Source: PALSA-612 sp963776735
Lineage (GTDB): Bacteria > Actinomycetota > Thermoleophilia > Gaiellales > Gaiellaceae
Assembly: GCA_963776735.1 (NCBI GenBank)
Contig: CAVZNV010000017.1
Coordinates: 62,001 to 126,000 of the forward strand
Reading direction: 5' to 3'
Length of the DNA stretch: 64,000 bases
Positions 24,669-33,564 of the stretch are shown in pieces (the first letter of the stretch is position 1; each line of letters begins with the position of its first letter). The notes beneath the pieces are model-generated. The model was not told the origin of the DNA. It saw only the letters and a program-made list of their open reading frames with translations, and made no database searches. A program made the position numbers and the translations under genes.

Positions 24669-25276
24669 GCGACGACCCCCGCCAGTGCTTCGAGCACATC
24701 CTCGACCGAGACGACGTCGGCGTATTTCGTGTCCAGGTCGTACAGGTTCGCCTCGTGCGCGGCCGGGTTCCGGTCGCCGACGGCCTCGCGCGGCACGACC
24801 ACGCGGTAGCCGTGCTGGAGCCCGTCCAGCGCCGTCGCGCGCACGCAGCCCGAGGTCGACGCGCCCGTGACGACAACCGTGTCGCAACCCGCCGACGCGA
24901 GCACCGAAGCGAGCGTCGTGCCGAAGAACGCAGACGCGAAGTACTTCGAGAGCACCGACTCGCCGTCGAGGGGCGCGATGCGCGGGTCGATCTCGACCCA
25001 CGGCGAGCCCGGCTCGAGCACGAGCAGCGCCGGCACCTTCTCGATGAAGACGGCCGCCGCCTGCTTGCCGAACTCGTCGTAGCAGACCGTCGTGAACACG
25101 ACCGGCAGCCCCGCATCGCGGAATGCCTCCAGGAGCCGCGCGATCGCAGCGACGCAGTCGTCGAGGTCGCAGACGAGCGGGGAAGCCGGGTCGGTGAAGC
25201 CGCGGTTGACGTCGACCACGACGAGGGTCGGCTTCTGCCCCATGCCGGCCCGTCCATGAAAGCCTTCGAAGCGCAC
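24665..25276 (-). CDS. isochorismatase-fold cysteine hydrolase, N-carbamoylsarcosine amidase-like
   Basis: 203 residues. The Asp-Lys-Cys triad is visible: LVVVDVNRGFTDP (Asp 22), SVLSKYFASAFFGT (Lys near 109) and GASTSGCVRATALDG (Cys near 142). The TSGCVRATA context and the FFGT segment are characteristic of N-carbamoylsarcosine amidohydrolase and related amidases more than of isochorismatase. CSHase releases ammonia and CO2 from N-carbamoylsarcosine, the product of N-methylhydantoin opening, which is what the HyuAB homologues in this operon could supply. It starts 9 nt after the exported Ycf48-like gene. Substrate assignment is inference from residues and context. Confidence 0.82.
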   Translation of the reverse strand: MRFEGFHGRAGMGQKPTLVVVDVNRGFTDPASPLVCDLDDCVAAIARLLEAFRDAGLPVVFTTVCYDEFGKQAAAVFIEKVPALLVLEPGSPWVEIDPRIAPLDGESVLSKYFASAFFGTTLASVLASAGCDTVVVTGASTSGCVRATALDGLQHGYRVVVPREAVGDRNPAAHEANLYDLDTKYADVVSVEDVLEALAGVVA

Positions 25277-25285
25277 GGCTCGACG

Positions 25286-26281
25286 CTATCGAATCGCCAC
25301 GCGATGCCAGCTCAGGCCCGCATCCGTCGTCTTCCACAGCTCGGTCGTTCGTGGGAAACCGACGAGTGCCAGCCCGACGCGACTATCGACGAACGTGATC
25401 CTGTAGGTGGCGTTGATCGGGGCCTGCGCGGACCGCCACGTCGCGCCGCCGTCGGTCGTCCGCATGATGCCCCCGCCGGCGCCGTTCGGCGCGACTACAC
25501 CGACGTTCGCCGACGCCGGGGCGAGACTCGCTCCGTTGGGACAGCAGTGCGGAACGGAGAGCGTGGTGAAGCTCTTGCCTCCGTTCGTCGACCTGAACGG
25601 AGTCCCCAGCAAACCGGTCGGGCAGAAGGCCCAAAGCACGCGCGACGAAACCGGAGCGAGCTCGGCAGCGAGGTCCGCGAAACAGGGGGCGGAGCCGATC
25701 ACGAACGTACGTCCGCCGTCCGTCGAGCGCGCGAGCAGGTTCCTGAGTCGGTACCGCCCTACGGCGGAGCCGCCGAACAGCCAGACGGCCGAACCCCGTG
25801 CGGCGAGGTCGAAGCCGGGCACTGCGTGTGGGAACGGGATCGGCGACGAGACCCATGCGTCGCGCGAGACCGGCGAGCGCTCGAATCGGGCGCCGCGGCA
25901 GGACCCGTCGCGCGAGCAGACACCCGTCACGGCATACGCCGTGCCGTCCGCAGCTGCGAGGGCGAGAATGTTCCGACGCCCTAGGCGATGCCAAGCTCTG
26001 CCGCCGTCGTGGGTCGCGTAGAGCGGCGTCCGCCAGCCGAACGCGTAGCCGTTCCGGCTGTCCGCGAAGGTCGCCTGGCCCGCGGCCGGCGGCACCGGGA
26101 GACGGTTGAAGTGACGGCCACCGTCGGAGGTATGCAGGACCGCACTCTTCCCGCCGAGCCAGAACTCGTTCGCGCTGACGGCCGCTAGCCACTGAGCCTC
26201 GAACCGCGGCGCTGCTCCGTGCGCACCGAGAGCAGCGACCAGGCTCGCGAGCCCGATCGCCGCTCCTAGCGCGAACTTCAC
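25286..26281 (-). CDS. exported Ycf48-like/Asp-box beta-propeller protein
   Basis: 331 residues from GTG 26281 in a GTGA overlap with hyuB. Signal-like N-terminus KFALGAAIGLASLVAALG ending AHGAAP. Repeats of the Ycf48/BNR type follow: LHTSDGGRHFNRL, YATHDGGRAWHRL, ARSTDGGRTFV, FRSTNGGKSFTTL, MRTTDGGATWRSA and WKTTDAGLSWHRV, about seven blades. Several Cys (PHCCPNG, VCSRDGSC) fit an oxidising location. Such propellers bind proteins or carbohydrates outside the membrane. Finding one embedded between hydantoinase and amidase genes is unusual. It is similar in type to the protein at 41061-42134. Confidence 0.75.
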   Translation of the reverse strand: MKFALGAAIGLASLVAALGAHGAAPRFEAQWLAAVSANEFWLGGKSAVLHTSDGGRHFNRLPVPPAAGQATFADSRNGYAFGWRTPLYATHDGGRAWHRLGRRNILALAAADGTAYAVTGVCSRDGSCRGARFERSPVSRDAWVSSPIPFPHAVPGFDLAARGSAVWLFGGSAVGRYRLRNLLARSTDGGRTFVIGSAPCFADLAAELAPVSSRVLWAFCPTGLLGTPFRSTNGGKSFTTLSVPHCCPNGASLAPASANVGVVAPNGAGGGIMRTTDGGATWRSAQAPINATYRITFVDSRVGLALVGFPRTTELWKTTDAGLSWHRVAIR

Positions 26282-28206
26282 GCCTTGACCGGCTCCGGGA
26301 GGTCGTCTTTCGCCCGCACCTGCGTGAGCGCCTCGCCGCCCGGCTGCAGCGGCGACCACCGCAGCGGCACGGCCGGCTTCGGCGGCGCCAGGCCGGTCTC
26401 CGCCTCGCAGCGGTCGATCAGCTCCTCGAGCGGGGGCCCGAAGTCGAACGCCGGCGCCTCGCCGCGCTCCTCCCGCTGGCGCGCGCGCTCGGCTTCCGTC
26501 CCGGCCGCGTCACCGACGACGACGCCGTACCCCTCCTTCGCGAACTCGGCCGAGACAAGCCCGAACGAGACGTCGCGCTCGACGGCCTCGACCGGCCGGT
26601 CGAGCCGGTCCTTCCAGCCGCCGCCGCCCGCGGTGCGGTAGACGAGCATGTCGCCGGGCTGCACCTCGACGCGGTCGCACTTGGACGGCAGCACCTCCTC
26701 GGTCCCGTCGGCGCGCTTGAGCAGCTTCGACGAGCGTGCGCCCGGCCAGCCGCCGAGCACGCCCCACGGCCGCGTCAGCCAGCGGTCGTCGTGGATCGAG
26801 ACCTCGCCGGGCTCGAGGTAGACGTAGCGCTTCTCGACGCCGTTGCCGCCGCGGTGGAAGCCCGGCCCGCCCGAGTCGGTCACGGTCGTGTAGCCGTCGA
26901 TCCGCATCGGGTAGTACGCCTCCAGGTACTCGGTCGGGATGTTCTCGAACAGCGGCCACCAGGAGTGCCCGTCCATCCCGTCGCCGATCGGCCGGCCCGG
27001 GATGCCGCCGTAGAGGATCTCCATCGAGTAGAAGAAGTCGCCCTTCTCGTCCCAGCCCGAATAGAGCATGTACGGGCTCGTCCCGTACCCGGAGGCCGTG
27101 TTCAGCTCGGGCGCGTTCTTGCATAGCGCGCCGCCCAGCACGTCGAACAACCGTGCCAGCGCGTGCGTGCGGCACCCGAGAGCCGACGGATAGCGCGGCC
27201 GGAGCAGACAGCCCTCCGGCAGCACGATGTGCAGCAAGGGGTAGAAGCCGTCGTTGAAGAGGATCTGGGGGTCGTTGACCATGATCAGGTAGACCCCGAT
27301 GAACATCTTGAACATGCCCTCGGAGAGGTAGAAGTTGATCGGCCCGAGGGCCTGCGGGTCGGTGCCCGTCCAGTCGAAGAAGGCGTGGTCGCCCTCCCGC
27401 CAGATCGTCAGCTTCATCTTGAACGGCCCGTTGCCGAGCCCGTCGTCGTCGACGTAGTCCTCGAACGACTGCGGCTCCTCCGGGATCGCGAGCTGTATCA
27501 GCGTCCGCATCGCCTCGTACGTCCGGTCGAGCAGCGCCTGGCAGGCGGCGAGGTACGTCTGCTTGCCGAAGCGCTCACAGAGCTGCTGGACCCGCTTCTC
27601 GCCCGCGCGGCAGCCGGCGACGATCGCGAACAGGTCGGCCCGATTCATCTCCGGGAGCCGCATGTTGTTGAAGATCAGCTTGAGGACGTCCTCCTGCTCC
27701 TCGCCGCGCTCGATGATCTTGAGCGGCGGGATGATCAGCCCCTCCTCGAAGATCGTCCGCGCGCCGGTCGGCAGCGAGCCCGGCAGCGGGCCGCCGCAGT
27801 CCATCTGGTGGCCGAACTGGCTCGACCAGCCGACGAGCTCGTCCTCGAAGAAGATCGGCACGAGCACGAGCCAGTCGTTCGTGTGCGAGATCGAGGCCGA
27901 GCACTTGAACGGGTCGGAGGTCAGGATCACGTCGCCCGGGTAGATGCCGCCCTCCCAGCTCTCCATCATCTCGTTGATGTAGGCGCCGAACTGGCCGACG
28001 ACCATGCGGCCGTTCGGGTCGGTGATCATCGGGAACTCGTCGTGCTGCTCCCGGATCACCGGGCTCATCGCGGAGCGGAAGAGCACGGCGTCCATCTCGA
28101 AGCGGGCGCTCTTGAGCGCGCCTTCGATGATGTCGAGGGTGACCGGGTCGACCTCGAAGTCGGTCGGGATCTGCGCGATCCGCGGCTTGTCAGACGACAC
28201 GGCCAT
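26278..28206 (-). CDS. hyuB: hydantoinase B/oxoprolinase family protein (HyuB)
   Basis: 642 residues, slightly longer than typical HyuB because of a ~90-residue C-terminal tail. Motifs include DPVTLDIIEGALKSARFEM, MSPVIREQHDEFPMI, DVILTSDPFKCSASISHTND, GHQMDCGGPLPGSLP and GPGFHRGGNGVEKRYV. With HyuA it forms ATP-dependent N-methylhydantoinase, 5-oxoprolinase, caprolactamase or a related carboxylase, where HyuB carries the amide-hydrolysing chemistry. ATG 28206 lies inside the 3' end of hyuA (17-nt overlap). The exact cyclic amide cannot be deduced. The Hyu pair follows a CaiB-type CoA-transferase. Confidence 0.9.
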   Translation of the reverse strand: MAVSSDKPRIAQIPTDFEVDPVTLDIIEGALKSARFEMDAVLFRSAMSPVIREQHDEFPMITDPNGRMVVGQFGAYINEMMESWEGGIYPGDVILTSDPFKCSASISHTNDWLVLVPIFFEDELVGWSSQFGHQMDCGGPLPGSLPTGARTIFEEGLIIPPLKIIERGEEQEDVLKLIFNNMRLPEMNRADLFAIVAGCRAGEKRVQQLCERFGKQTYLAACQALLDRTYEAMRTLIQLAIPEEPQSFEDYVDDDGLGNGPFKMKLTIWREGDHAFFDWTGTDPQALGPINFYLSEGMFKMFIGVYLIMVNDPQILFNDGFYPLLHIVLPEGCLLRPRYPSALGCRTHALARLFDVLGGALCKNAPELNTASGYGTSPYMLYSGWDEKGDFFYSMEILYGGIPGRPIGDGMDGHSWWPLFENIPTEYLEAYYPMRIDGYTTVTDSGGPGFHRGGNGVEKRYVYLEPGEVSIHDDRWLTRPWGVLGGWPGARSSKLLKRADGTEEVLPSKCDRVEVQPGDMLVYRTAGGGGWKDRLDRPVEAVERDVSFGLVSAEFAKEGYGVVVGDAAGTEAERARQREERGEAPAFDFGPPLEELIDRCEAETGLAPPKPAVPLRWSPLQPGGEALTQVRAKDDLPEPVKA

Positions 28207-30271
28207 TGGTGCTCCCTCCCATCGGCGTGATCAGGATGTTGAACCACTTGTCGACCTCGGCCTGGTAGCCGGGCAGGACGACGGTCGTCGAGTCGAACTC
28301 GGTCACGATCGCCGGGCCGGTGAAGTGCGCGCCCGGCTGGAGCTTCGAGCGGTCGTAGATCTTCGTCGCCACGCGCTCGCCGCGGAAGACGATCTCGTGC
28401 GTGTCGACGACCGCGCTCTCCGCGCCGTCGCCGCCGATCTCGCCCTGCGGCAGCTCCGGCTTGGGCGCCGCACCGAACCCGACCGCGCGCAGGTTGACGA
28501 TCTCGGCGCGGGTCGCGTGCATCCGGAACCCGTAGAGCTGCTCGTGGAGCGCGTTGAACCGCTCTTCGAGCTGCCCGAGGCCGCTGTCGCGCACCTCGTC
28601 GGGCGAGAGCGCGACCGGGATCTCATAGCCCTGTCCGTGATAGCGCATGTCGGCGGTGTACGTGACGCTGCGGGCCGCGGGGTCGATGCCCTCGTCCTCG
28701 AGCCACTGCTGCGCGCGGCCTCCGAGCTCGTCGAGGATCGCCGAGACGTCGGCCGGATCGGCCTCGTCGAGCACGCGGATGTAGGTGCGGGCGAACTCGT
28801 CGCGGAAGTCGGCCACGATGTCGCCGAGCGCGCAGAGCAGGCCGGGAGCCGGCGGCACGATGACGGGGAACGAGCCCATGATCTCGGCGACCGCGTTCGC
28901 ATGCATCGGCCCGGCGCCGCCGTAGGCGACAAGCGCGAAGTCGCGCGGATCGTGGCCGCGCTGGACCGAGACGACCCGCAGCGCGCCGGCCATGTTCTCG
29001 TTCACGATCGCCAGGATGCCCTCCGCCGCCGCTTCCGCCGACCGCAGTCCAGTGGCGTCCGCGATCGTCTGCACCGCCGTCCGCGCCGCGTCCACGTCGA
29101 GCTCCATCTCGCCGCCCAGGAGCCGCGGCGGCAGGTGCCCGACGACGACGTTCGCGTCGGTGACGGTCGGGTCGGTGCCGCCCTTGCCGTAGGCCGCCGG
29201 CCCCGGTTCGGCGCCGGCCGACTGCGGGCCGACGCGGAGCGCCTTCGTCAGCTCGGGCACGTGCGCGATCGAGCCGCCGCCCGCGCCGACCGTGTGCACG
29301 TCGACGGACGGCACGCGCAGCCGGAAGTGCGAGATCGACGTCTCGCGGCCGATCGTCGGCTCGCCCGCCAGGCAGAGCGAGACGTCGGTGGACGTGCCGC
29401 CCATGTCGAAGGTGAGGATGTTGTCGAACCCCGCCTGGCGAGCCACGTAGAGCGCGCCGGCGACCCCGCCGGACGGCCCCGAGAGCACGCCGTAGATCGG
29501 GTTGCGCCCTGCCTCGCGCGTCGTCATCAACCCCGCGTCCGAGCGGAGGATGTTCACGTCCGCGGTCGCGCCGATGCTCTTCAGGTCCGCCTGCAACTGC
29601 TCGACGTAGTTCGCGACGCGCGGCCGCACGTACGAGTTCATGCACGCGGTCAACGCGCGCTCGTACTCGCGGAACTCGGGCAGCACGTGCGACGAGAGCG
29701 TGACCGGGAAGCCCGGGTAGAGCCGCTCGACGATCGCCCCGACCTGCTCCTCGTGCGCCGGCGAGATGTACGAGTTGATGAACGCGATCGTGAGCGTCTC
29801 GACGCCCGACTCGACGAGGTCGCGGATCACCTGCTCGGCCTGCGCCTCGTCGACCGGCACGACCGTCTCGCCGCGTGCGTCCATCCGCTCCGTGATCTCG
29901 CGCGTGTCGCCGAGCGAGGCCGGCGGATCCGGCTTGATCATGATGATCCAGCCCGCGAGCGGCCCCGGCGTCTGCGAGCGCGCAAGGTGCAGGATCTGCG
30001 CGAAGCCCTTCGTCGTCAGGAGCCCCACGCGCGCGCCCTTCGACTCGAGCACCGCGTTCGTCGCCACCGTCGTGCCGTGGAGGATGTTGCGGATGTCGCC
30101 GACGTCGGCGCCCGCCTCGCCCGCGATCCGCTTGACGCCGGTGAGCACGCCCTGCGAGGGGTCGGACGGCGTCGACGGCGTCTTGACGCGGTGGAGCGAG
30201 CCGCTCTCGTCGTGGACGAGCAGGAGGTCGGTGAAGGTGCCGCCGACGTCCACTCCCAGTCTGTAGGCCAT
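28190..30271 (-). CDS. hyuA: hydantoinase A/oxoprolinase family protein (HyuA)
   Basis: 693 residues from ATG 30271. The ASKHA-type phosphate loop RLGVDVGGTFTD is at residues 4-15. HGTTVATNAVLE, YGVLSGPSGGVAGALYVA, TFDMGGTSTDVSL and SVDVHTVGAGGGSIA follow in the family order, and ALVAYGGAGPMHA near residue 445. HyuA binds ATP and phosphorylates or activates the ring amide that HyuB hydrolyses. Two mid-protein Asp/Gly motifs are intact, so activity is expected. The start is 17 nt from the CoA-transferase stop. Alternatives are acetone/acetophenone carboxylase-like activities, but no small third subunit gene is present. Confidence 0.9.
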   Translation of the reverse strand: MAYRLGVDVGGTFTDLLLVHDESGSLHRVKTPSTPSDPSQGVLTGVKRIAGEAGADVGDIRNILHGTTVATNAVLESKGARVGLLTTKGFAQILHLARSQTPGPLAGWIIMIKPDPPASLGDTREITERMDARGETVVPVDEAQAEQVIRDLVESGVETLTIAFINSYISPAHEEQVGAIVERLYPGFPVTLSSHVLPEFREYERALTACMNSYVRPRVANYVEQLQADLKSIGATADVNILRSDAGLMTTREAGRNPIYGVLSGPSGGVAGALYVARQAGFDNILTFDMGGTSTDVSLCLAGEPTIGRETSISHFRLRVPSVDVHTVGAGGGSIAHVPELTKALRVGPQSAGAEPGPAAYGKGGTDPTVTDANVVVGHLPPRLLGGEMELDVDAARTAVQTIADATGLRSAEAAAEGILAIVNENMAGALRVVSVQRGHDPRDFALVAYGGAGPMHANAVAEIMGSFPVIVPPAPGLLCALGDIVADFRDEFARTYIRVLDEADPADVSAILDELGGRAQQWLEDEGIDPAARSVTYTADMRYHGQGYEIPVALSPDEVRDSGLGQLEERFNALHEQLYGFRMHATRAEIVNLRAVGFGAAPKPELPQGEIGGDGAESAVVDTHEIVFRGERVATKIYDRSKLQPGAHFTGPAIVTEFDSTTVVLPGYQAEVDKWFNILITPMGGSTNGRVV

Positions 30272-30288
30272 TCGGTTCCTTTCGGGTC

Positions 30289-31539
30289 CTAGATCACGTT
30301 CTCGGCCTTCAGGTCGGCCAGGTCCGAACGGGACAGGCCGAGCAGGCCGCAGTAGACGTCGGCGTTGTGGCTTCCTTCCTCCCAGGTCGCCGACCAGCGC
30401 ACCGCGGACGGCGTTTCGGAGAACTTGGGGACGAGCCCGGGGCCGATGTAGCGCCCGAACTCGGGATCCTCGTGCTCGAGGAGCATCTCGCGCGCCAGGT
30501 AGTGCTCGTCCTCGAAGATGTCGGCGATCGTGTAGATCGGCCCGCAGATCACGCCCGCCTCGTTCAGCTCCCGGTCGATCTCGGCCGCGGAGCGCGCACC
30601 GGCCCACTCGGCGACGATCGCCTCGATCTCCTCCTGGTGCTCGCCGCGGGCGAGATGGGTCGAGAAGCGCCGGTCGTCGGCGAGCTCCGGCTGTCCCATC
30701 GCCTCGCAGAGCCGCCGGAAGACGCCGTCGGCGTTCGCCGCGATGACGATCCAGGTCTCGTCGCTCGACTTGAAGATGTTCGAGGGCGCAACGCCCTTGA
30801 GGCCGGTGCCGCTCGGGCCGCGCACGATGCCGAGCCTGTCGTACTCGGGCACGGTGCTCTCGAGCAGCGAGAACGCGGCCTCCATCAGCGAGACGTCGAT
30901 CACCTGCCCCTTGCCGAAGCCGAGCGCGTCGCGCTTGTAGAGCGCCGCGAGGATGCCCTGCGTCGCATACATGCCGGCGAGCGAGTCGCCGAGGGAGATG
31001 TGCATGCGCGGCGGCGGCTCGCCCGGAAAGCCGTTGACGTGGCGGATGCCGCCCATCGCCTCCGAGACCGAAGCGAAACCGGCACGCGGCGCGTACGGCC
31101 CGGTCTGGCCGTAGCCGGAGATGCGTGCGATCACCAGCCCTGGATTCGACTCCCACAGCTGCTCCGGCGCGAGGTTCCAGCGCTCGAGCGTGCCCGGGCG
31201 GAAGTTCTCGGTCAGGACGTCGCAGTGCCGGACGAGGTCGAGCAGCAGCTTCTGACCGCGCTCGGTGCGCAGGTTGAGGGTCACGCACTTCTTGTTGCGC
31301 GACTGCACCGGCCACCAGAGCGAGCGGCCCTTGTAGCGCGACTTGCCCCACTCGCGCATCGGATCCGGCTGGCCCGGCGGCTCGACCTTGATCACCTCGG
31401 CGCCCATGTCGCCGAGCAGGCGGCCGGTGAACGGCCCGGCGAGGAGCATCCCAAGCTCGACCACGCGTACGCCGGCGAGCGGCCCTGGGCCGCTCGTGTC
31501 GCGCTCCTGCGCAGTCGGGCCGGGCGCGACCTCGGTCAC
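30289..31539 (-). CDS. family III (CaiB/BaiF) CoA-transferase
   Basis: 416 residues. GVRVVELGMLLAGPFTGRLL, GAEVIKVEPPGQPDP, VTLNLRTERGQKLL, DVLTENFRPGTLERW and SGYGQTGPYAPRAGF are family III signatures. The catalytic Asp is in MHISLGDSLAGMYA near residue 182. It moves CoA between acyl groups in the cytoplasm. GTG 31539 overlaps the GntR stop by 4 nt. In a hydantoinase operon it suggests that the ring-opened acid is activated to a CoA ester before oxidation, perhaps by dehydrogenases like those at the start of the window (inference). Confidence 0.9.
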   Translation of the reverse strand: MTEVAPGPTAQERDTSGPGPLAGVRVVELGMLLAGPFTGRLLGDMGAEVIKVEPPGQPDPMREWGKSRYKGRSLWWPVQSRNKKCVTLNLRTERGQKLLLDLVRHCDVLTENFRPGTLERWNLAPEQLWESNPGLVIARISGYGQTGPYAPRAGFASVSEAMGGIRHVNGFPGEPPPRMHISLGDSLAGMYATQGILAALYKRDALGFGKGQVIDVSLMEAAFSLLESTVPEYDRLGIVRGPSGTGLKGVAPSNIFKSSDETWIVIAANADGVFRRLCEAMGQPELADDRRFSTHLARGEHQEEIEAIVAEWAGARSAAEIDRELNEAGVICGPIYTIADIFEDEHYLAREMLLEHEDPEFGRYIGPGLVPKFSETPSAVRWSATWEEGSHNADVYCGLLGLSRSDLADLKAENVI

Positions 31540-32228
31540 GGCTGTTCCTCCTGCTCGCGGACGTGGCTGACGAGGACGTCGCGCGCCTCGAACACGTGCT
31601 CCTTCATCACCAGCTCGGCCCGCTCGCCGTCGCGCGACTCGAGCGCCTTCGTGATCTGACGGTGGTAGTGCGCGGAGATGCGCCGCTGGTCGACCGAGTA
31701 CCAGATGTAGGAGCGGTAGACGAGCGGCAGCTCGATCACCTTGCGGATCTGCTCGGCCACGCGCCGGCTCTTCGCCGTGTCGAGGATCGTGCTGTGGAAG
31801 AACAGGTTCTCCTTGACCAGCTCCTGCACATCGCCGTCGATCAGCGCCTCGAAGCGCTCGCAGCTGGCCCGGAGGTCGGCGATCGTGGCTTCGGTGACGT
31901 TCGCCGCGGCTCGGCGGGCGGCGTAGCCCTCGAGTAGCGCGCGGAGCTGGTAGAGGTCCTCGAGGTCGCCGGCGTCGTGGCTGCGGACGACCGCGCCGCG
32001 GTTCGGCTCCGCGTCGACGAGCCCCTCCGTCTGGAGGATCAGCAGCGCCTCGCGCACCGGCGTACGGCTGATGCCGAGCTCGCGGGCGAGCTCCTCCTCC
32101 TTCAGGCGCTGCCCGGGCGGCAGCCGGCCGTCGATGATCGCCTCCCGGATCAGCTCAGTGGCCGCGGCACTCGCGTTCCGCACGAGCGGTGCGCGGTCCT
32201 GGACGATCCTCGGCACGGTCGCGACCAT
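31536..32228 (-). CDS. GntR-family (FCD) transcriptional regulator
   Basis: 230 residues from ATG 32228. The winged helix is at about residues 15-75 (ELIREAIIDGRLPPGQRL, LARELGISRTPVREALLIL, EGLVDAEPNRGAVV). A C-terminal FCD helical ligand domain follows (LYQLRALLEGYAARRAAANV, FFHSTILDTAKSRRV, HYHRQITKALESRDG). FCD regulators sense carboxylates, often a pathway intermediate. It is the first gene of the HyuAB operon, translationally coupled to the CoA-transferase. Its start codon lies in a perfect 11-nt palindrome, pointing to autoregulation. Confidence 0.88.
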   Translation of the reverse strand: MVATVPRIVQDRAPLVRNASAAATELIREAIIDGRLPPGQRLKEEELARELGISRTPVREALLILQTEGLVDAEPNRGAVVRSHDAGDLEDLYQLRALLEGYAARRAAANVTEATIADLRASCERFEALIDGDVQELVKENLFFHSTILDTAKSRRVAEQIRKVIELPLVYRSYIWYSVDQRRISAHYHRQITKALESRDGERAELVMKEHVFEARDVLVSHVREQEEQP

Positions 32229-32236
32229 ACAGTATG
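32226..32236 (-). promoter_or_regulatory. palindrome over the GntR start codon
   Basis: CATAC-A-GTATG is a perfect inverted repeat including the ATG of the GntR gene (32228-32226 on the minus strand). GntR/FadR-type proteins bind short palindromes with central alternating purine/pyrimidine bases, so this is a candidate autoregulatory operator. No second copy of this exact word was noticed before other operons in the window. Confidence 0.45.
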
Positions 32237-32246
32237 CAATTTGATC

Positions 32247-32337
32247 ATGGGGAAAACGGCCGGTTTCCCCTATGAGCCCCCTTCCCCTTCGCAGCGCGTC
32301 TCCCGCGGCTCGAGCTACGCCCGGGCAAAGCCCGGGC
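32247..32337 (+). repeat. two-hairpin dispersed element, copy 2
   Basis: Hairpin 1: GGGGAAA (32249-32255) pairs with TTTCCCC (32264-32270) around ACGGCCGG, flanked by AT on both sides. It is followed by GAGCCCCCTTCCCCTTCGCA then GCG. Hairpin 2: GCCCGGGC (32319-32326), AAA, GCCCGGGC (32330-32337). The element occupies nearly the whole gap between the GntR start (32228) and the stop of the MFS gene (32357), so it may end the MFS transcript. Confidence 0.65.
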
Positions 32338-32356
32338 TTCGCGGCGATTGAGGACG

Positions 32357-33544
32357 TCACGCGGATGTTGCGGGAACGTCTCTCGCACGCAGCCCTGATG
32401 CGGCGAGCGCACCTAGACCGGACAGCACGGCGGCGGCGATCCAGAAGACGTCCCAGCCTGCGTGGTCTGCCAGCGTGCCGAGCAGAGGCGTGCAGGCGGC
32501 CGAGATCAGGAAAACGACGGTCGCCGCAACCGCGACCGAGCGGCCGGCGAGCTCCGGTGACGTTCGCTCGCCGGCGCTGACGTAGAGCAGCGCGTTCCAG
32601 CCGAGCGCGCCGAAGCCGAACAGCACTGCGGCCGGGAGGACGAGAGCCGGGCCGGCGTGGAGCGCCAGCGCGAAGACAAGCCCGCCGATCGCGCCGACGA
32701 CGCCGGTCTCGACGAGTGTCCTGACGCGCCGCGAGCCGCCGCCACGGTCGGCAACCTTGCCCCAGACCAGGCGGGCGACCATCGCAGTGATGTTGAAGGC
32801 GAAGAAGGTGAATCCCGCCCAGAACGAGGACAGCCCGGCCGCCCGCGCAGACGGCACCGTGTAGGAGAGGATCGCCTGCAGGACGACGATGTAGAGCGCG
32901 GCGACGACGAACAGCCGCAGCATTCCCGGCGCACGGACGATGCTGCGGAACGCGCGCTCGACTCGTTGTCGCGCCGGGCCGGAGCCTTCCTCCGGGACCA
33001 GCCCGAACACCGTCCCGGTGACGGCAACGCCGGCCGCTGCGACGGCGAACGCGAGCTCGACGCCGCCGAGCCGAACGAGGCCGGGCATCGCGAGCGCGGC
33101 GATCGTTCCGCCGAGCGGCACGGCCATCTGGCGGACGCCGAGGGCCCACCCACGCTGCGCCGCCGGGTAGACGCGGAAAAGCGCACCGGCGCCCGCAACG
33201 GGGACGACCGAGGAGCCGATCCCGGACACGACGAGCGCGACGAACAGCACCGCTTTCGACTCGGCCGCGGCAGCGGCAGCGAGCCCGACGGCGGCGAGCG
33301 CCGTCCCGGCGAGCGTGGGCGCGCGGGCGCCGAAGCGGTCGACCGCGGCACCGACCGCGATCAGCGCCACGCCCGACCCGAGCAGCGCCGCGGTCAGGAC
33401 GGCACCGAGCTCGGGCAGCGTCAGCCCGTAGTGGTGCCGCAGGTCGGGGCCGATCGACGGCAGCCCGAAGTTGACGAACGAGACGGCGGCCTGAGCAGCC
33501 GACGCGCTCGCGAGGACGACCTTCGGACTGCGCGCCGCCGCCAC
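32357..33544 (-). CDS. major facilitator superfamily transporter
   Basis: 395 residues, about twelve membrane helices, starting at GTG 33544. The loop 2-3 region reads DRFGARAPTLAGTALA (MFS motif A variant); loop 8-9 reads WGKVADRGGGSRRV. An acidic/basic central loop EEGSGPARQRVERAF separates the two six-helix halves. Such proteins export or import small organic solutes with protons. The start is only 20 bp from the divergent GTG at 33565, so the two promoters must overlap; a downstream start is possible. It ends next to repeat copy 2. The substrate is unknown. Confidence 0.82.
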   Translation of the reverse strand: MAAARSPKVVLASASAAQAAVSFVNFGLPSIGPDLRHHYGLTLPELGAVLTAALLGSGVALIAVGAAVDRFGARAPTLAGTALAAVGLAAAAAAESKAVLFVALVVSGIGSSVVPVAGAGALFRVYPAAQRGWALGVRQMAVPLGGTIAALAMPGLVRLGGVELAFAVAAAGVAVTGTVFGLVPEEGSGPARQRVERAFRSIVRAPGMLRLFVVAALYIVVLQAILSYTVPSARAAGLSSFWAGFTFFAFNITAMVARLVWGKVADRGGGSRRVRTLVETGVVGAIGGLVFALALHAGPALVLPAAVLFGFGALGWNALLYVSAGERTSPELAGRSVAVAATVVFLISAACTPLLGTLADHAGWDVFWIAAAVLSGLGALAASGLRARDVPATSA

Positions 33545-33552
33545 GGGGCGAT

Positions 33553-33558
33553 TATCTT
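33553..33558 (+). promoter_or_regulatory. leaderless -10 element TATCTT
   Basis: TATCTT is followed by exactly 6 nt and then GTG 33565. The spacing would put the first transcribed base at the start codon. No clear -35 is visible; the region also lies inside the 20-bp gap to the divergent MFS gene. Confidence 0.45.
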
Positions 33559-33564
33559 TGCCCC

